Origin: Drosophila pseudoobscura
Lineage: Eukaryota > Arthropoda > Insecta > Diptera > Drosophilidae
DNA: 64,000 bases
Reading direction: 5' to 3'
Assembly (NCBI RefSeq): GCF_009870125.1
Contig: NC_046683.1
Span: forward strand, 5,642,001-5,706,000
Shown here: positions 38,279 to 48,340 of the stretch, in pieces
Layout of the letters: each line of letters opens with the position of its first letter
Numbering within the stretch: the stretch's first letter is position 1
Translations under genes and position numbers: made by a program
Notes under the pieces: generated by a model
What the model was told of the DNA's origin: nothing
What the model saw: only the letters and a program-made list of their open reading frames with translations
Database searches by the model: none

Positions 38279-39567
38279 TTTTTAAGTAATGAAAAAGATT
38301 TTTGAAAGTGCATTGCAAATTCTGAGTATGGGGATGTATTCTACTCAAATTTTTGTTCCGTGCAAAGTGAAAAATTACTCTCGCAAGAAAGCACAGAAGC
38401 ACAGCAGGTATCGATTGCCAAATCAATGTATTGTTTATGGGAATTCAAATGAATGTATACACCGACATGTTTATATCCAAGCTTGGATGACAATATATTA
38501 ACCACAAGAATACATATTTAATCAAGTTGCAGTAAAAATACAAAAATTTAGGCTTAGATGCTTAAACCAACTGTGTTCTCTCATTGGGCGGAAGAGGGAG
38601 AATCATTGAAATTGACTCCATATTGCAGGTCTTCCACTTAATGAAGAGGGGGAGATATCCTCCGCCGATTCCACGTTACGTAACGCATGGTTTAAAATTC
38701 ATTTAAAACTTTACAAAAGGTTCTTATTCCGGCGGACAGTCCCATCCTTGTAGTTTGAGAATGAAGATACTTCACGCAGATACTTCCTCCCGTCGCTTGT
38801 TTCGAGTTTTGGCCTTAGAGATGTGACCCTGGCCAGCTTATATACCTTATATACCTTTAGAAGTGCATTAATTGTACTGTTTCTCCTGTGACTAGGCCTA
38901 GATTTGGTAGCCGCAAAAGCCGCAACATATATTTACTAATTGAACTAATTGAATATTTTATACAGGCTACTACTGCACGCAGTGTAATTTATGCCCAGTT
39001 TATTGTGTTTAAATGGAATTGTAATGTAAATTTAATTAAATTTTACTGACAGGGGGACAACAGCAAGAACCCCACCATTGCATTTGACAATTACATTATA
39101 ATTACTAGTGGTTGCCATACATAAGAATTGGACATCTGTCATAAACATAAACAGCTAACAAACAGTCAAAGAGCTCTCGCTCCGCCAAAATGGGCTACTT
39201 AAATGCATTCCAGATATCCTTGGGCCATGGCTAACATAGCTAGGAAAAAAGAGCCACAGAAACAAAGTCAGAGCCAGGAAAATAGGGATATATATAAACT
39301 TGCTGACACGGAAAATATTATAATTATATCATAGGAATATTCAATATTTGGCTCTACTCGAATTCGAGCGGAAAAAACGAAGCGGATGTCTGCGTTTGTC
39401 TCCGTACCAAATGTCCTTGTTGATTTCGTTTTTCTCGTTCATCTCGGGCGTCTTGTCGTTGAGATTTACGCGACGTGCTCACACGCACATTTTCGATATC
39501 TTAGTCGATTCATTCGCCTGTTCTTTCGTATCTACGATTTAGCCTTATTCGTTCAACGACACACAAA
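38279..39567. other. AT-rich gene-free stretch
   Basis: No supported gene in most of this stretch. The last 200 bp (39370-39560) is less AT-rich, with CGTC/TCGTT words, and may be a promoter for the small candidate gene starting at 39568. Confidence 0.4.
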
Positions 39568-39916
39568 ATGACCAAAATGCTGTCCATACTGGTGATAGTC
39601 GGTATGCAAACCTTTCACGGACACAGAACACGTTACACCCACTCAAATATACCAAAGAATACTTGCTTACCTTTTGTATGGGCTATTTTGAAATTGTTGA
39701 TAGGAAAGTAAAAAATACTTTACGACCTATTCGCATACCTACTAAATATAAAAAAATGCATTAAAAATGCATGTAGAGACACGGGAGCAGTTCCAGTGGC
39801 AAAGGATCAAAGGATCGACGAAAGAACAAGTTCAGGCCATTGACACTGGCAAAGGGCTAGGCCATCTGGAATTCAAGTCGGAAGTGATTTTCAATATTTA
39901 TTCTTTAAAAATGTAA
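39568..39916 (+). CDS. Candidate small secreted peptide gene, two exons
   Basis: Exon 1 (39568-39601) encodes a hydrophobic start, MTKMLSILVIV, resembling a signal peptide. It ends at a GTATGC donor in phase 1. The acceptor at 39775-39776 (ATGTAG) restores a frame from 39777 to a stop at 39914-39916, with an AATAAA overlapping at 39916-39921. The predicted product is 57 residues. An alternative acceptor two bases further on gives a 32-residue product. The intron (175 nt) lacks a strong pyrimidine tract. The 3' end faces the 3' end of the DUF4773 gene. Function unknown. Confidence 0.3.
39897..39902 (-). terminator. Possible poly(A) signal for the DUF4773 gene
   Basis: TTTATT on the plus strand reads AATAAA on the minus strand, about 290 nt downstream of the DUF4773 stop codon. 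Confidence 0.4.
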
Positions 39917-40191
39917 ATAAATTAAACGTAAATTTACGGAAAAAAAACCACTTGCTTGAATCGCGCACCCGAAAATCTCAATCGAATAAATAGATAATAA
40001 ATAAATTTCGTGAAGCAAGCGCATTATTTGACGAGACCCTTAACAGATAGTATTACGTAACCCTAGCACCAGCAAGCCGGACTCCGACTCCGACTCTGGC
40101 TCCTGGCTCTTGCTCTAGTACCAGTCCCAGTTCCATCTGCATTTCCGGATCCGGGGGTACAAGGTATTTACACGGTCCTCGCGACGGCCGC

Positions 40192-41722
40192 TCAATTGAA
40201 GAAGTCGAGGATGCCGTTGAGCAGCTCGTAGGCGAAGCCGGACTCCTCGCCGGCTCCGGCGGACACGGCCTTCTTCTTCTTGTTCTTTTTCGCTTTCTTC
40301 GACTTCTTTGCCTTGGGCGTTGTCGAGTCGGAGGAAGTCTCGGCTGGCGCCGGCGTCACTGCGCCGACGGCTTCCTCCACAGCATCCTCTGCCACGGCAG
40401 CCGGAGATGGGGCAGCAGCGGTAGCGCCCGCGTCGTCTTTGCTCTGGACCAGGTCGGTGGTTGTCTGAGCCTCCTCACGGGTCTGATCTACGGCCGGGGT
40501 AATGGCAGCAGCAGCAGCCGCTGGCTTTTTTACGGGCTTCTCATCGTCGTCGTCGTCCAGTTCGTCGAGTAGACCGGCCAGGCTGAAGCCACCGTAGTCG
40601 GCTTCCTCGGGTGCCTCAGCGTCATCGTCCTCGGTGTAGTCATCGGTATCGTCATCGTCGTCTGTATCCGTCTCGGTGTCGGTGTCGGCGTCGGCGTCGT
40701 AGTCATCCTCCTCATCCTCGTCGTCGTCGCCACCAGCTGAAAGGGAGTACAGTGAGAGGGTAACCATTAGTCATGCCACTGGCGTTGGGGGGTGGGGAAG
40801 GCTTACCGGCAAAGCCGAAGATGTCGTCATCATCGTCGTCGTCATCGTCGCCGCTGGGCTTGGCAGGCAGGGGCTCAGCCTCGGCCACCCGGAGGCCGTC
40901 CTTGCCGAACTTGAAGCAGGATACGCGAAGCTGGGCCTCCACCTCATCGTCCGCGCGCAGCTCAAATGCCAAGCAGGCCTTGAAGTTGTCCTTGGCGCGG
41001 CCAAGACCGTAGACGCGGCCGCAGAACTGGTTGTAGCCGCCGGGCAGGCCCACGCAGATGGGGCGGGCCTTCTTGCTGGAGATGCGACGCGAGGCGAGCG
41101 TGATGTCGCCGTACTTCAGCGAGACGCTCATCTCGTCGTTGCCCAGGTAGGCGATCTTGGCGCAGCCCTGTCCGCTGGGCAGCAGGGGCAGGCCAATCTT
41201 GCGGCAGCAGTCGCAGTGGGTCTCCGTGCACTTGCAATACCTGTTGATCGGGTTCTTGTCCTCCGTGGCCGGCTTGACCGTGGTCACCTTGGGTGCCACT
41301 GTGGTCAGAGCGGCGGGCACAGCGGCGGGCACAGCAGCGGCGGCAGCAGCTGCAGCGGGTGCAGGGGCAGGAGCGGCATCGGCAGCGGCGGCGGCGGCGG
41401 GAACCGCATCCGCAACCGCATTGGCAGCTTCAGCTGGCAAAGCTTCCACATCGCCGCTGGAAATCTCGTTGGCGCTCTCATCGATCAGCGAGGTAGAGGC
41501 GGAGGCGACTTCATCGGCTATGTCGTCGACGTCATCCACCTTGGGTGGATCCGATTCTGGGGGCGCCACGTTTGGGTCGATCTCCTCGGGCGGCAGGTCC
41601 AGCTGTTTGAAGTTCTCGGAGATCTTGTCGGTGCGCCTGAAGACGGTCTTGGCGTCTGCCAACGAGACAAAGGCAGCGCTGGCCACCAGCAGGAGCAGCA
41701 TGATATTCCTGGAGCTTCCCAT
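40192..41722 (-). CDS. Secreted DUF4773-family protein with acidic tail
   Basis: There are two coding exons: 41722-40807 and 40736-40192 (intron donor CCG/GTAAGC, acceptor CTTTCAG), giving 486 residues. Residues 1-24 are a signal peptide (LLLLVASAAFVSLADA). A poly-Ala/Pro linker lies around residues 100-160. It is followed by a Cys-rich block CKCTETHCDCC, then Y-L-G-N-D-E and P-I-C-V-G-L-P-G-G, matching the insect DUF4773 domain. The C-terminal part is extraordinarily acidic: Asp runs on both sides of the splice junction and a Thr-Asp repeat. Ala-rich sequence and a Lys-rich patch (KAKKSKKAKKNKKKK) follow, ending LLNGILDFFN. DUF4773 has no established biochemical role. The ATG lies 8 nt after a TTTGCAG acceptor, so a 5' UTR intron is likely. 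The melanogaster ortholog was not identified. Confidence 0.85.
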
Positions 41723-41732
41723 TGTCAAACTG

Positions 41733-43743
41733 CAAAGGAAAACATTACATGATAAGCGCTTGGCATTGCCAGTTTTAATAATGATCTGCAAAAACGTCGA
41801 AATCGATCGATAAAATTTCTCCGCATTCCTCCGCTGTCTCTTTCTCGCCAGGTATTTTTGCAAAAGAAATGTATTTAAATAAATATTGACATAATTTCTT
41901 TCACTTTTTCAGTTTCCCCAGCGTCTTCTTCTTTCTGGCATCCCCCGTCCGCCTCCGCGATGCGACGCTTCGGTTTCCAAAACTTGGACAAAGGCAGTGT
42001 AAACAAATTACGAGTAAGAGCGCCTTCTAGCGGTTCCAAATGGTGTCCAACAAAAAAAAAGCTCCAAAACCAACAACAAAAAACGAGAGTGAAATCTTGT
42101 TGAATAGGCCCCAATAGTTATTTAATTGACGATTGGGGTTAGGCCTCATTAGAATACTACGGAGCCAATCCCAAAACACAGACCTCTGCTTTTGGGCCAA
42201 CAAGTTCGAAGCCAAGTTGCAACTCAAACCAAAACCCAAGCTCAAGCTCAAGCTCCCCGTGTGCTTTTTTTCTCTTTTGTGGAGAGGGGCCTGGGCCGGG
42301 AGTCACCGCTGGCAAAGTGAAATTTCTGCTATTGACTCATTTACCCCTCAAGTGCTGCGTAGCGGGGAGGGTGACGGGGGGAGGGGAGCTGTCCGAATCA
42401 ATTAGCGGCTTTTAACTGGAGCTCGGCCAGAGAAATGCAGAAGGCCCAAGAAGCTGATGCTGGTGCCCCGAACCATTTAAATGTGAATATTCATGATTGT
42501 GCGTGTAACGGTTGAATAGATTGAATCTGGTATCGAAACTTTTCTAAAAACTATCATACACATACCACGTTCATTCTATTCCAATAACCTCAAGTGTTGT
42601 CTTCATGTATTCCCACATACATATCTTTGCCTTACATAATTTCCAGCTCTTTCACTTTGTTCCACTTTCATTTTTGTCTTTCTCCGCTTCTGCCTGATCT
42701 GCCTCATCTGCTTATCTTCCGTTCAGTCCAGGCGTCGGACATCATTCCATTGATGACCTTCCGCATGTTTTGGGATTACTGAGATAACTGGAGGGATAGA
42801 AAGTGTGTGTGACCTAACATGGCCTAACAGTGGTCTGCAAGGGTCCCGTAAGTCTAACATCCCAATCGGTTAGGATTGCAGGTTAGGATCTTCCACAGAA
42901 GTTTTTCTTTTTATGAAAGTTTATATTTTGTATATCGTTCGGTCACATGTGTCTGACTGTTTGGAAACTTAATATTTTGGGTTGACCAGATGGTGGCCCA
43001 GACCGTTTATTTTACACCATAATCCAAATAAACTCTTCCATACTTGTGGTTTAATTTCCCGTTAAATCAATTGCTTGTGGACGCCGATTGAAAGATGCAA
43101 CACTCACACCCACATCGTAATAATTTCACCTGGGTCTGGGTCTGGGCCACAGGTGAGGCAGAAATTCCAATACGTAACCGGGCCTTCCATTTGCATTCCA
43201 CATTTGGAACAAAAACCGAAAATGGTAAAAAAAAAAACAAGCACAATGGAAAGAGAAGAGAGAATATACATATGCATGGCTCCACGTGTGTCCATTTAGT
43301 TGGCTCTTTCGCTCTCACTCGTACCCCCGCGGATCGAGTTTTTTTTTTTTTTTTTTTTTTTGGCTTGCAAGACAGACGCATATTTTCTAATTTTGTCAAT
43401 AAATTATAACGGTTGTGAAAAGTTATTAGCATTAATTAATTATTAAACGCATAGGAAAATAGAAAGTGAGTTGGATATTGTTGGATATATTTTCTGTATT
43501 TTCTGTATTTCTGTTTCTGTTTTTGTTGCTGAGTTTATCAGAAATTATCATAACACAATCCCGAGCGAATGATACGATCCAGCTAAGAGTGGGGATGATG
43601 ACGGCCCATTGAAATCGAAATCGAATTCGAACTGTTAATTATTCGGCTTCGGAAGCGAAAGTGTTGACCTCCTCTTCCCCGCAGCCGCTTGGTGTGGGGC
43701 TCTGCTGCAAAAATTCCAACAAAATTTCTTTTCCCCATCATAG
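41733..43743. other. DUF4773 upstream region and spacer
   Basis: The minus-strand 5' UTR and promoter of the DUF4773 gene should lie in 41733-41900; TTTATCGATCGAT near 41805 resembles a DRE-type site. The rest shows no supported gene. A 23-nt T homopolymer at 43339-43361 is a likely assembly-sensitive spot. Confidence 0.4.
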
Positions 43744-43863
43744 GCTCCATCATCTGGCAATCCGCAAGGCGTGGACCGTGATTACCAAACGCTCTCGAGC
43801 TGCGATTATGCTAAGCAGTTCGTCAGACTTTTACATCCTTTCATGGTTTATATAACCCATTAG
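43744..43863 (+). CDS. Candidate terminal exon, unknown protein
   Basis: A strong acceptor (TTTCTTTTCCCCATCATAG) ends at 43743. The following phase-0 frame is open for 39 codons to a TAG at 43861-43863. Its composition looks protein-like (GNPQGVDRDYQTLSSCDYAK, ending HPFMVYITH). The matching upstream exon was not found; 42738-42781, after CTTCCGTTCAG, is only a guess. It lies tail-to-tail with the minus-strand transmembrane exon at 44060-44222. It could be chance. Confidence 0.28.
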   Translation, partial: APSSGNPQGVDRDYQTLSSCDYAKQFVRLLHPFMVYITH

Positions 43864-44059
43864 ACACCGCATTCACAGTGGCATACCCGTAACACTGGCA
43901 TCGGCATCGGCATCGGCACTGGCATTTGCATAATTTCTTTAGTTTTCGGTTTTTGGGGTTTCTGTTTTTCTGTTTTTCTTTTCGGCTGCTGTGAGGCTAG
44001 TTTTCTGCTTGATTTGTCTTCTCTGCGTATCTGGCTCTCTGTGCATGTTATGTGCTTAC

Positions 44060-44222
44060 CACTTTCTTCAGACGCCTCCGACATTGATTTGTGATGTCTA
44101 CGTGTGGGTGAAATCGCTGGGGCGCTTCCACGGAGCACAGCACAAGTAAGCCAGCAGTAGGCAACAAGTAAGGAGGAAGAAATCAAAGTTACCATAATAA
44201 TGATGACCATGTCGAGACCCAT
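44060..44222 (-). CDS. Candidate small membrane protein, first coding exon
   Basis: The start ATG at 44222 encodes MGLDMVIIIMVTLISSSLLVAYCWLTCAVLRG, a clear transmembrane segment. A short basic then acidic tail (SPTRRHHKSMSEASEES) follows. The frame reaches an excellent donor (GAAAGTG/GTAAGC, exon end 44060, phase 1) after 54 codons. The next exon was not identified. The frame is open further upstream of the ATG without another ATG. The product would be a single-pass micro-membrane protein of unknown role. The hydrophobic run plus donor makes it more than a random frame, but neither conservation nor expression can be seen. Confidence 0.4.
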
Positions 44223-45340
44223 GCCAAAATTAAGGTTAAGTTCTTTAATGCAGCCAACGGAGAAATTTTTTGTTTGTTTGCCATCTGCGTGGGCCTCGAT
44301 CACGAATAGGTCAGTGGGGAGCGCGGGTAACGGTCACCACACAACGGACAGTGTGAGTGTGAGTGTGTGTGTGTGTGTGTGCGAGTGTGGGCCGCATTTC
44401 CGGTCAAGGCTGACCCGATGGACCAGAAAATTAACCTTCTCAAGCGAGTCCCATTTAAAAGCCATCGTGGATTCTTTTGGATACAAAAAAGCGATCACTG
44501 GGTACCAGATGGAGGCTTGATCGTTTGCTACAATTGTGTAGGGCTAGATCTACTCGGAAAAGTCCACTTTCCAGTGGCACCAAAGGTGTGGAGAGCAGAG
44601 CAGAGAAGAATGCGATGCGATGCGATGATGGTAGAAAGTAAAACGAAGAATGTAAACGCTTCGGTCTCGTCTGGTTTCTTTTGTTTTGCCAAATTCAAAT
44701 AAGTTAATGGCGGGCCTGAAGAAGAACGACCAGAAGCACAAACAGAAGCGGATAACAAACGACGTAGATGGTTAGGTTGGGGGAAAAGACACCTCAGCCA
44801 GAGTCAGAGCCAGAGTCAGAGCCAGAGCCAGAGCCAAACTGGTTGACACAATTTCACGGCGACTTTTACGTGCAATTGCCTTGGCATGGTCAGGCATTGG
44901 TTGTGCTTTTCCTGGTCTTCAACTGCGACTTCAGTCATCATCTTTGGCCAAGTTAAGTGCCGCCGAGCGTGCGTTCTACAACTGCTGTCTGCGACCGCAT
45001 TTCTCATTTGTCAGACAAACAAAAGCTACAAAAACAACCGATCCGATCCGAACCCAGGTGAAACAGATGGCCCAATGTGTACAGTGTTTGCACCCGATTC
45101 TTTGGTCATACCTACAAGTGTGCTCTCCTGGCGGGACACTCCACTCGCTGGGGATGCGGGTTGGGCACTCGACTTCGGCGGCCACACAACAATCAATCAA
45201 TAAAGCACTTGAACAAAAAAATCGTTTCAACTAACACTCCGTTTAACGGCAAATCGCAGAGCGGCAGCAGAGAAGAAATATTTATTTATTTTTCTTGTAA
45301 CTTGGCGCGTGCTGTATGCTGGGCTAGGAGCTTTTCTGGC
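44223..45340. other. Spacer with GT and AGAGCC repeats
   Basis: No supported gene. A GT microsatellite lies at 44350-44382 and an AGAGCCAGAGTC repeat at 44800-44836, which creates a Ser-Glu-Pro-Glu frame that I do not accept as a gene. Confidence 0.5.
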
Positions 45341-45609
45341 TTGTGGGAAGCTCGGAGCTTTTAAAGACTGAACTGAACGTTCGAAGACGCGAAACACAAC
45401 TGCGACGAGTCGAAGGCATCGAGCCGAGTTATTGGCGATTTCAGCGGCCGAGCCGAGCTCCAGTGGGAGCCACAGCTGATCGAGCCCAAAGAGGGGCTTT
45501 CTTTTCCCATCGAACGTGTTGGCTTTGGCACCTGTTCTCTGCCAGACCAGGGCCTAACGGTACCGTAAGCGATATGTGGGCACGTACACCGGCTGCTCGC
45601 ACAACGAAC
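45341..45609 (+). promoter_or_regulatory. Possible promoter and 5' UTR of small ORF
   Basis: A TATA-like CTTTTAAAG lies at 45358-45366 in a GC-richer, GA-containing block (GAACTGAACGTTCGAAGACG). It stands about 250 nt upstream of the ATG at 45610. No exact Inr/DPE was fixed. Confidence 0.25.
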
Positions 45610-45783
45610 ATGTTCGTCGGGCTCATAGCATACATACGATCGCTCGTAATTAACCCCCGCTTCGAACTCTTGTCCACTGGTAATTTGTGCCACTTGGCCA
45701 GTGCTGCAACTCTCTTCCTCTTCCTCATCATCAAGCACCTCCTGGTGTTGAGTTACGTCTGGGATCTCTTTGTCTGGGCCTAG
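45610..45783 (+). CDS. Candidate small transmembrane protein, 57 residues
   Basis: An ATG in good context (CGAACATGT) opens 57 codons ending at TAG 45781-45783. The product MFVGLIAYIRSLVINPRFEL... has two hydrophobic segments, the second long (SAATLFLFLIIKHLLVLSYVWDLFVWA). Codon choice (CTC, ATC, GTC, AAC) is like a real fly gene and unlike the AT-rich flanks. The frame extends upstream as far as 45343 without a stop, so a longer form is possible, but that part looks like GC-rich leader. There is no intron. Function and homologues are unknown. Confidence 0.4.
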   Translation: MFVGLIAYIRSLVINPRFELLSTGNLCHLASAATLFLFLIIKHLLVLSYVWDLFVWA

Positions 45784-47029
45784 AGATCCCCCGACGATGA
45801 CGCACCCAGCACAAAGGAGACAAACTAAGGACCGCACCCTCTGAACGAGTGAACCTTGAAGTGGCCAAGGAACTCTGTAGCCGAGACAAAGAAGATCTTC
45901 GAGGTGATTGGGATTCTCCAGTGAAACACAGCTAGACGTGATCGAACTCCCCAATTGAACTGAGACTGATGCTATCTGCAAGATTGGGAGTAGCATCTTC
46001 TTTCTTCTCAAATGGATTTAGTACAGACAGTGATCATCATTCGGTATTCTGCTAAATGGTGTTGAGTTGCAATATTGAAAACAATCCCATTTATTCAAAT
46101 TATCCATTTGTCCACCATGTCAAAAAAAGTCATAAAAAAAGATTTCCATATACTTTTGTCACCAAATTGTTTTCTAAACTTATTGAAAGGTAACTAATTT
46201 AACCGATAGGCATTTAATTTCATTGAGTTTGATCTGAAAACCCATTAGAACAAGCAAAAGTTCACTCTTTCGAATTTTTGTTTTCCCTTAGAATTTCTCT
46301 TAAAAGAGAGGTAATTCTTTATACAAAGTTTTCCTCTAAAACTCTCTAACATATTGAACTTTATAGAAAAAATGCCAGAAAATTTTCCAAAACTCGGCTA
46401 ACGGTATATTTTGCAACGCCAACAAAACAGGACAGGTTTTAATATATGTACATACCTTGGAAAATCATCACTGAATATTTTATATATGTGCGAACAAATT
46501 TTATACAGATATTCCGACCCAATTCACAGAATTTTGAAATTTTCAGCCACATTCTTTGAGGATTCCCTTTTTTGTTTTTTTAACAGAAGGTCATGGACTT
46601 TTTTTTGGGTTATATGGTTTGCCACTTGCTTGGTCAATATAGGGCTACCTAATTACTATTCAAATAGAATAAATTTGTTTCCAAAATTGTACTTTTTCAT
46701 TATAATTTGTATCATTAAAATGGAAATGCCTAAATGGAAATAACAAAGACCTTCTTCTTCCTTCTTCATCGAATAAGTAATACCCGTACTCTATTCCTAC
46801 CATTCCTAACTACTAGCTGTATTCTTTTAAACATGACATAATTTTATGTAATACCCCAGCAGAGTTCATAAATTTCTCAATGATACAGATATGTCATTGT
46901 TTTCGGTAGCCCACATAGGTTACAGGAGAAATGAAATCTTCACAAAAATCCTAGTAGGCCGTTCTTTCTGAGCTATGTAGTATTTCAAGTCGAACACAGT
47001 CACAAATTCATATTACCTCGAATAGTCGG
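45784..47029. other. AT-rich gene-free stretch
   Basis: No supported gene. The sequence from 46020 to 47000 is strongly AT-rich; open frames there have AT-driven Phe/Asn/Ile composition. Confidence 0.5.
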
Positions 47030-47036
47030 TATAAAA
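47030..47036 (+). promoter_or_regulatory. TATA box of the 47.1-kb orphan gene
   Basis: TATAAAA stands 58 nt before the predicted start codon, leaving room for a TSS near 47060 and a short leader. Confidence 0.5.
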
Positions 47037-47087
47037 CAACAGCAACATTTATTTTGTAGATTTTTAAAAATATTTCAAATATTTGCC

Positions 47088-47688
47088 ATGAATAAAGTAG
47101 TAATCTCTGGTAAGTAAGCTATCAAATGAGATCCTCTTACTATTAAACTGATGAGAATTCCGCTATGAATGTTTTCTGGCAAAAGAGATGGACGATTTTG
47201 AGTCGGTGACGTGCCGCCGGCGTTCCGATGATCTAAAGGTGTACGAGAGCAAGACTCGCGTTATCTTGCCGGCCCCAGATAAACGGTCTGAGTCCGTCAA
47301 GACGCTGGTGAACATAGTCGTTGAAAATTCAAACAATATGTCTCCTAAGAAACAGAAACCAAGATTCACTTGGCATTGTACTTCCCACGGAACTTACCAG
47401 CGCAAGCTGGTCAACGATGACGAAACACTGGAAACAGAACCAACTGTTGGTCCCCCGCAGGGCTTGGCATCCAAGGATCAGGTATCTTTGATGAATTCCA
47501 TTCCGAGTGCCATAAATCTGACCTCCCAAATGCAGGAGGAAGAATTGCTGCAGAATGCTACAAAATCTGAAAAGGGCACGGCTCTGTCGCCCAAAAAGTC
47601 AACTTCTAAATTGCTAAAATCATTTAAGAATTATGTCAAAGAAAATCTTATGTTCCAAAGCTGTGCCAATCAAACATTTACCGACTAA
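47088..47688 (+). CDS. Two-exon orphan gene, 174 residues
   Basis: Exon 1 (47088-47109) encodes MNKVVIS and ends at an ideal donor (CTG/GTAAGTAAG). A 76-nt intron ends GGCAAAAG at 47185. Exon 2 (47186-47688) keeps the frame to a TAA. The product is hydrophilic, without signal peptide or membrane span. It is rich in Lys, Ser and Glu, with basic patches (CRRRSDD, SPKKQK, SPKKSTSK) and a single RFTWHC block. I recognise no domain. The TATA box, perfect small intron and clean frame support a real gene; such compact, weakly conserved genes are often testis-expressed (inference). It converges with VhaAC39-1. Confidence 0.68.
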
Positions 47689-48340
47689 AACACAAGTGAA
47701 AATTGTATATTTCATATTATATCATATTTATATGTATATCAGATTGATCCTTTTTCTGGGCGATGGGATGGCTGGTGGGGACAAGGAATAGACAGAACCG
47801 TTTGAGGGAATGTTTGAAAACATGTTTTAATAATTGATTTATCATTCACATATGTAGGTTTTTTCTTGTATATGTAAGCATTTCTATATAGTAGATAACA
47901 TATGTATGGTGCTGATGCTCTCCTCACCCAATGCTTGCTATTGATGCTGCGTTCATTCGATAATTATAAATATGTACACAAATACGAACCCTGAAAGGTA
48001 CACTAGAAGATAACACTCCAGATGTCTCCTGAATACGTACAGATACTGAGATATAGATATACAGATATCTGCAGCTTTGGAGCGATCGAGGGAATACTTG
48101 TGGAAGCAGGAAGTGCTGAATTTAACTAAAAACTTGGACAGAACTTATCGGGGGAGCGACAGTAATACTCGTAACAAAACTACACACATCTACATATATG
48201 CAAAAGACACAATATAATATACATTAAACAATTGATAACAAGGAATTGGTGGAGAACCAAAAAAAATATATCTTGGAGGGGCAGGAAGAAAAAAAAAACG
48301 AGTAATAATTATTTGAATGCCGGCGGAGCGGCTGATTGGC
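47689..48340. other. Convergent 3' region, orphan gene and VhaAC39-1
   Basis: 3' flanks of both genes meet here. It is AT-rich with ATATGTA words. No further gene is seen. The VhaAC39-1 3' UTR must lie in its right part. Confidence 0.5.

Noticed and set aside
41157..41813. A 218-codon plus-strand frame, Ala/Ser-rich.
   Set aside because: It is the antisense of the DUF4773 poly-Ala and acidic coding region, which is the supported frame.
44768..44956. A frame with a Ser-Glu-Pro-Glu repeat.
   Set aside because: It is caused by the AGAGCCAGAGTC simple repeat; no other support.
45361..46011. A 216-codon minus-strand frame.
   Set aside because: It overlaps the plus-strand small membrane ORF and its leader, has no signals, and its residues are irregular.
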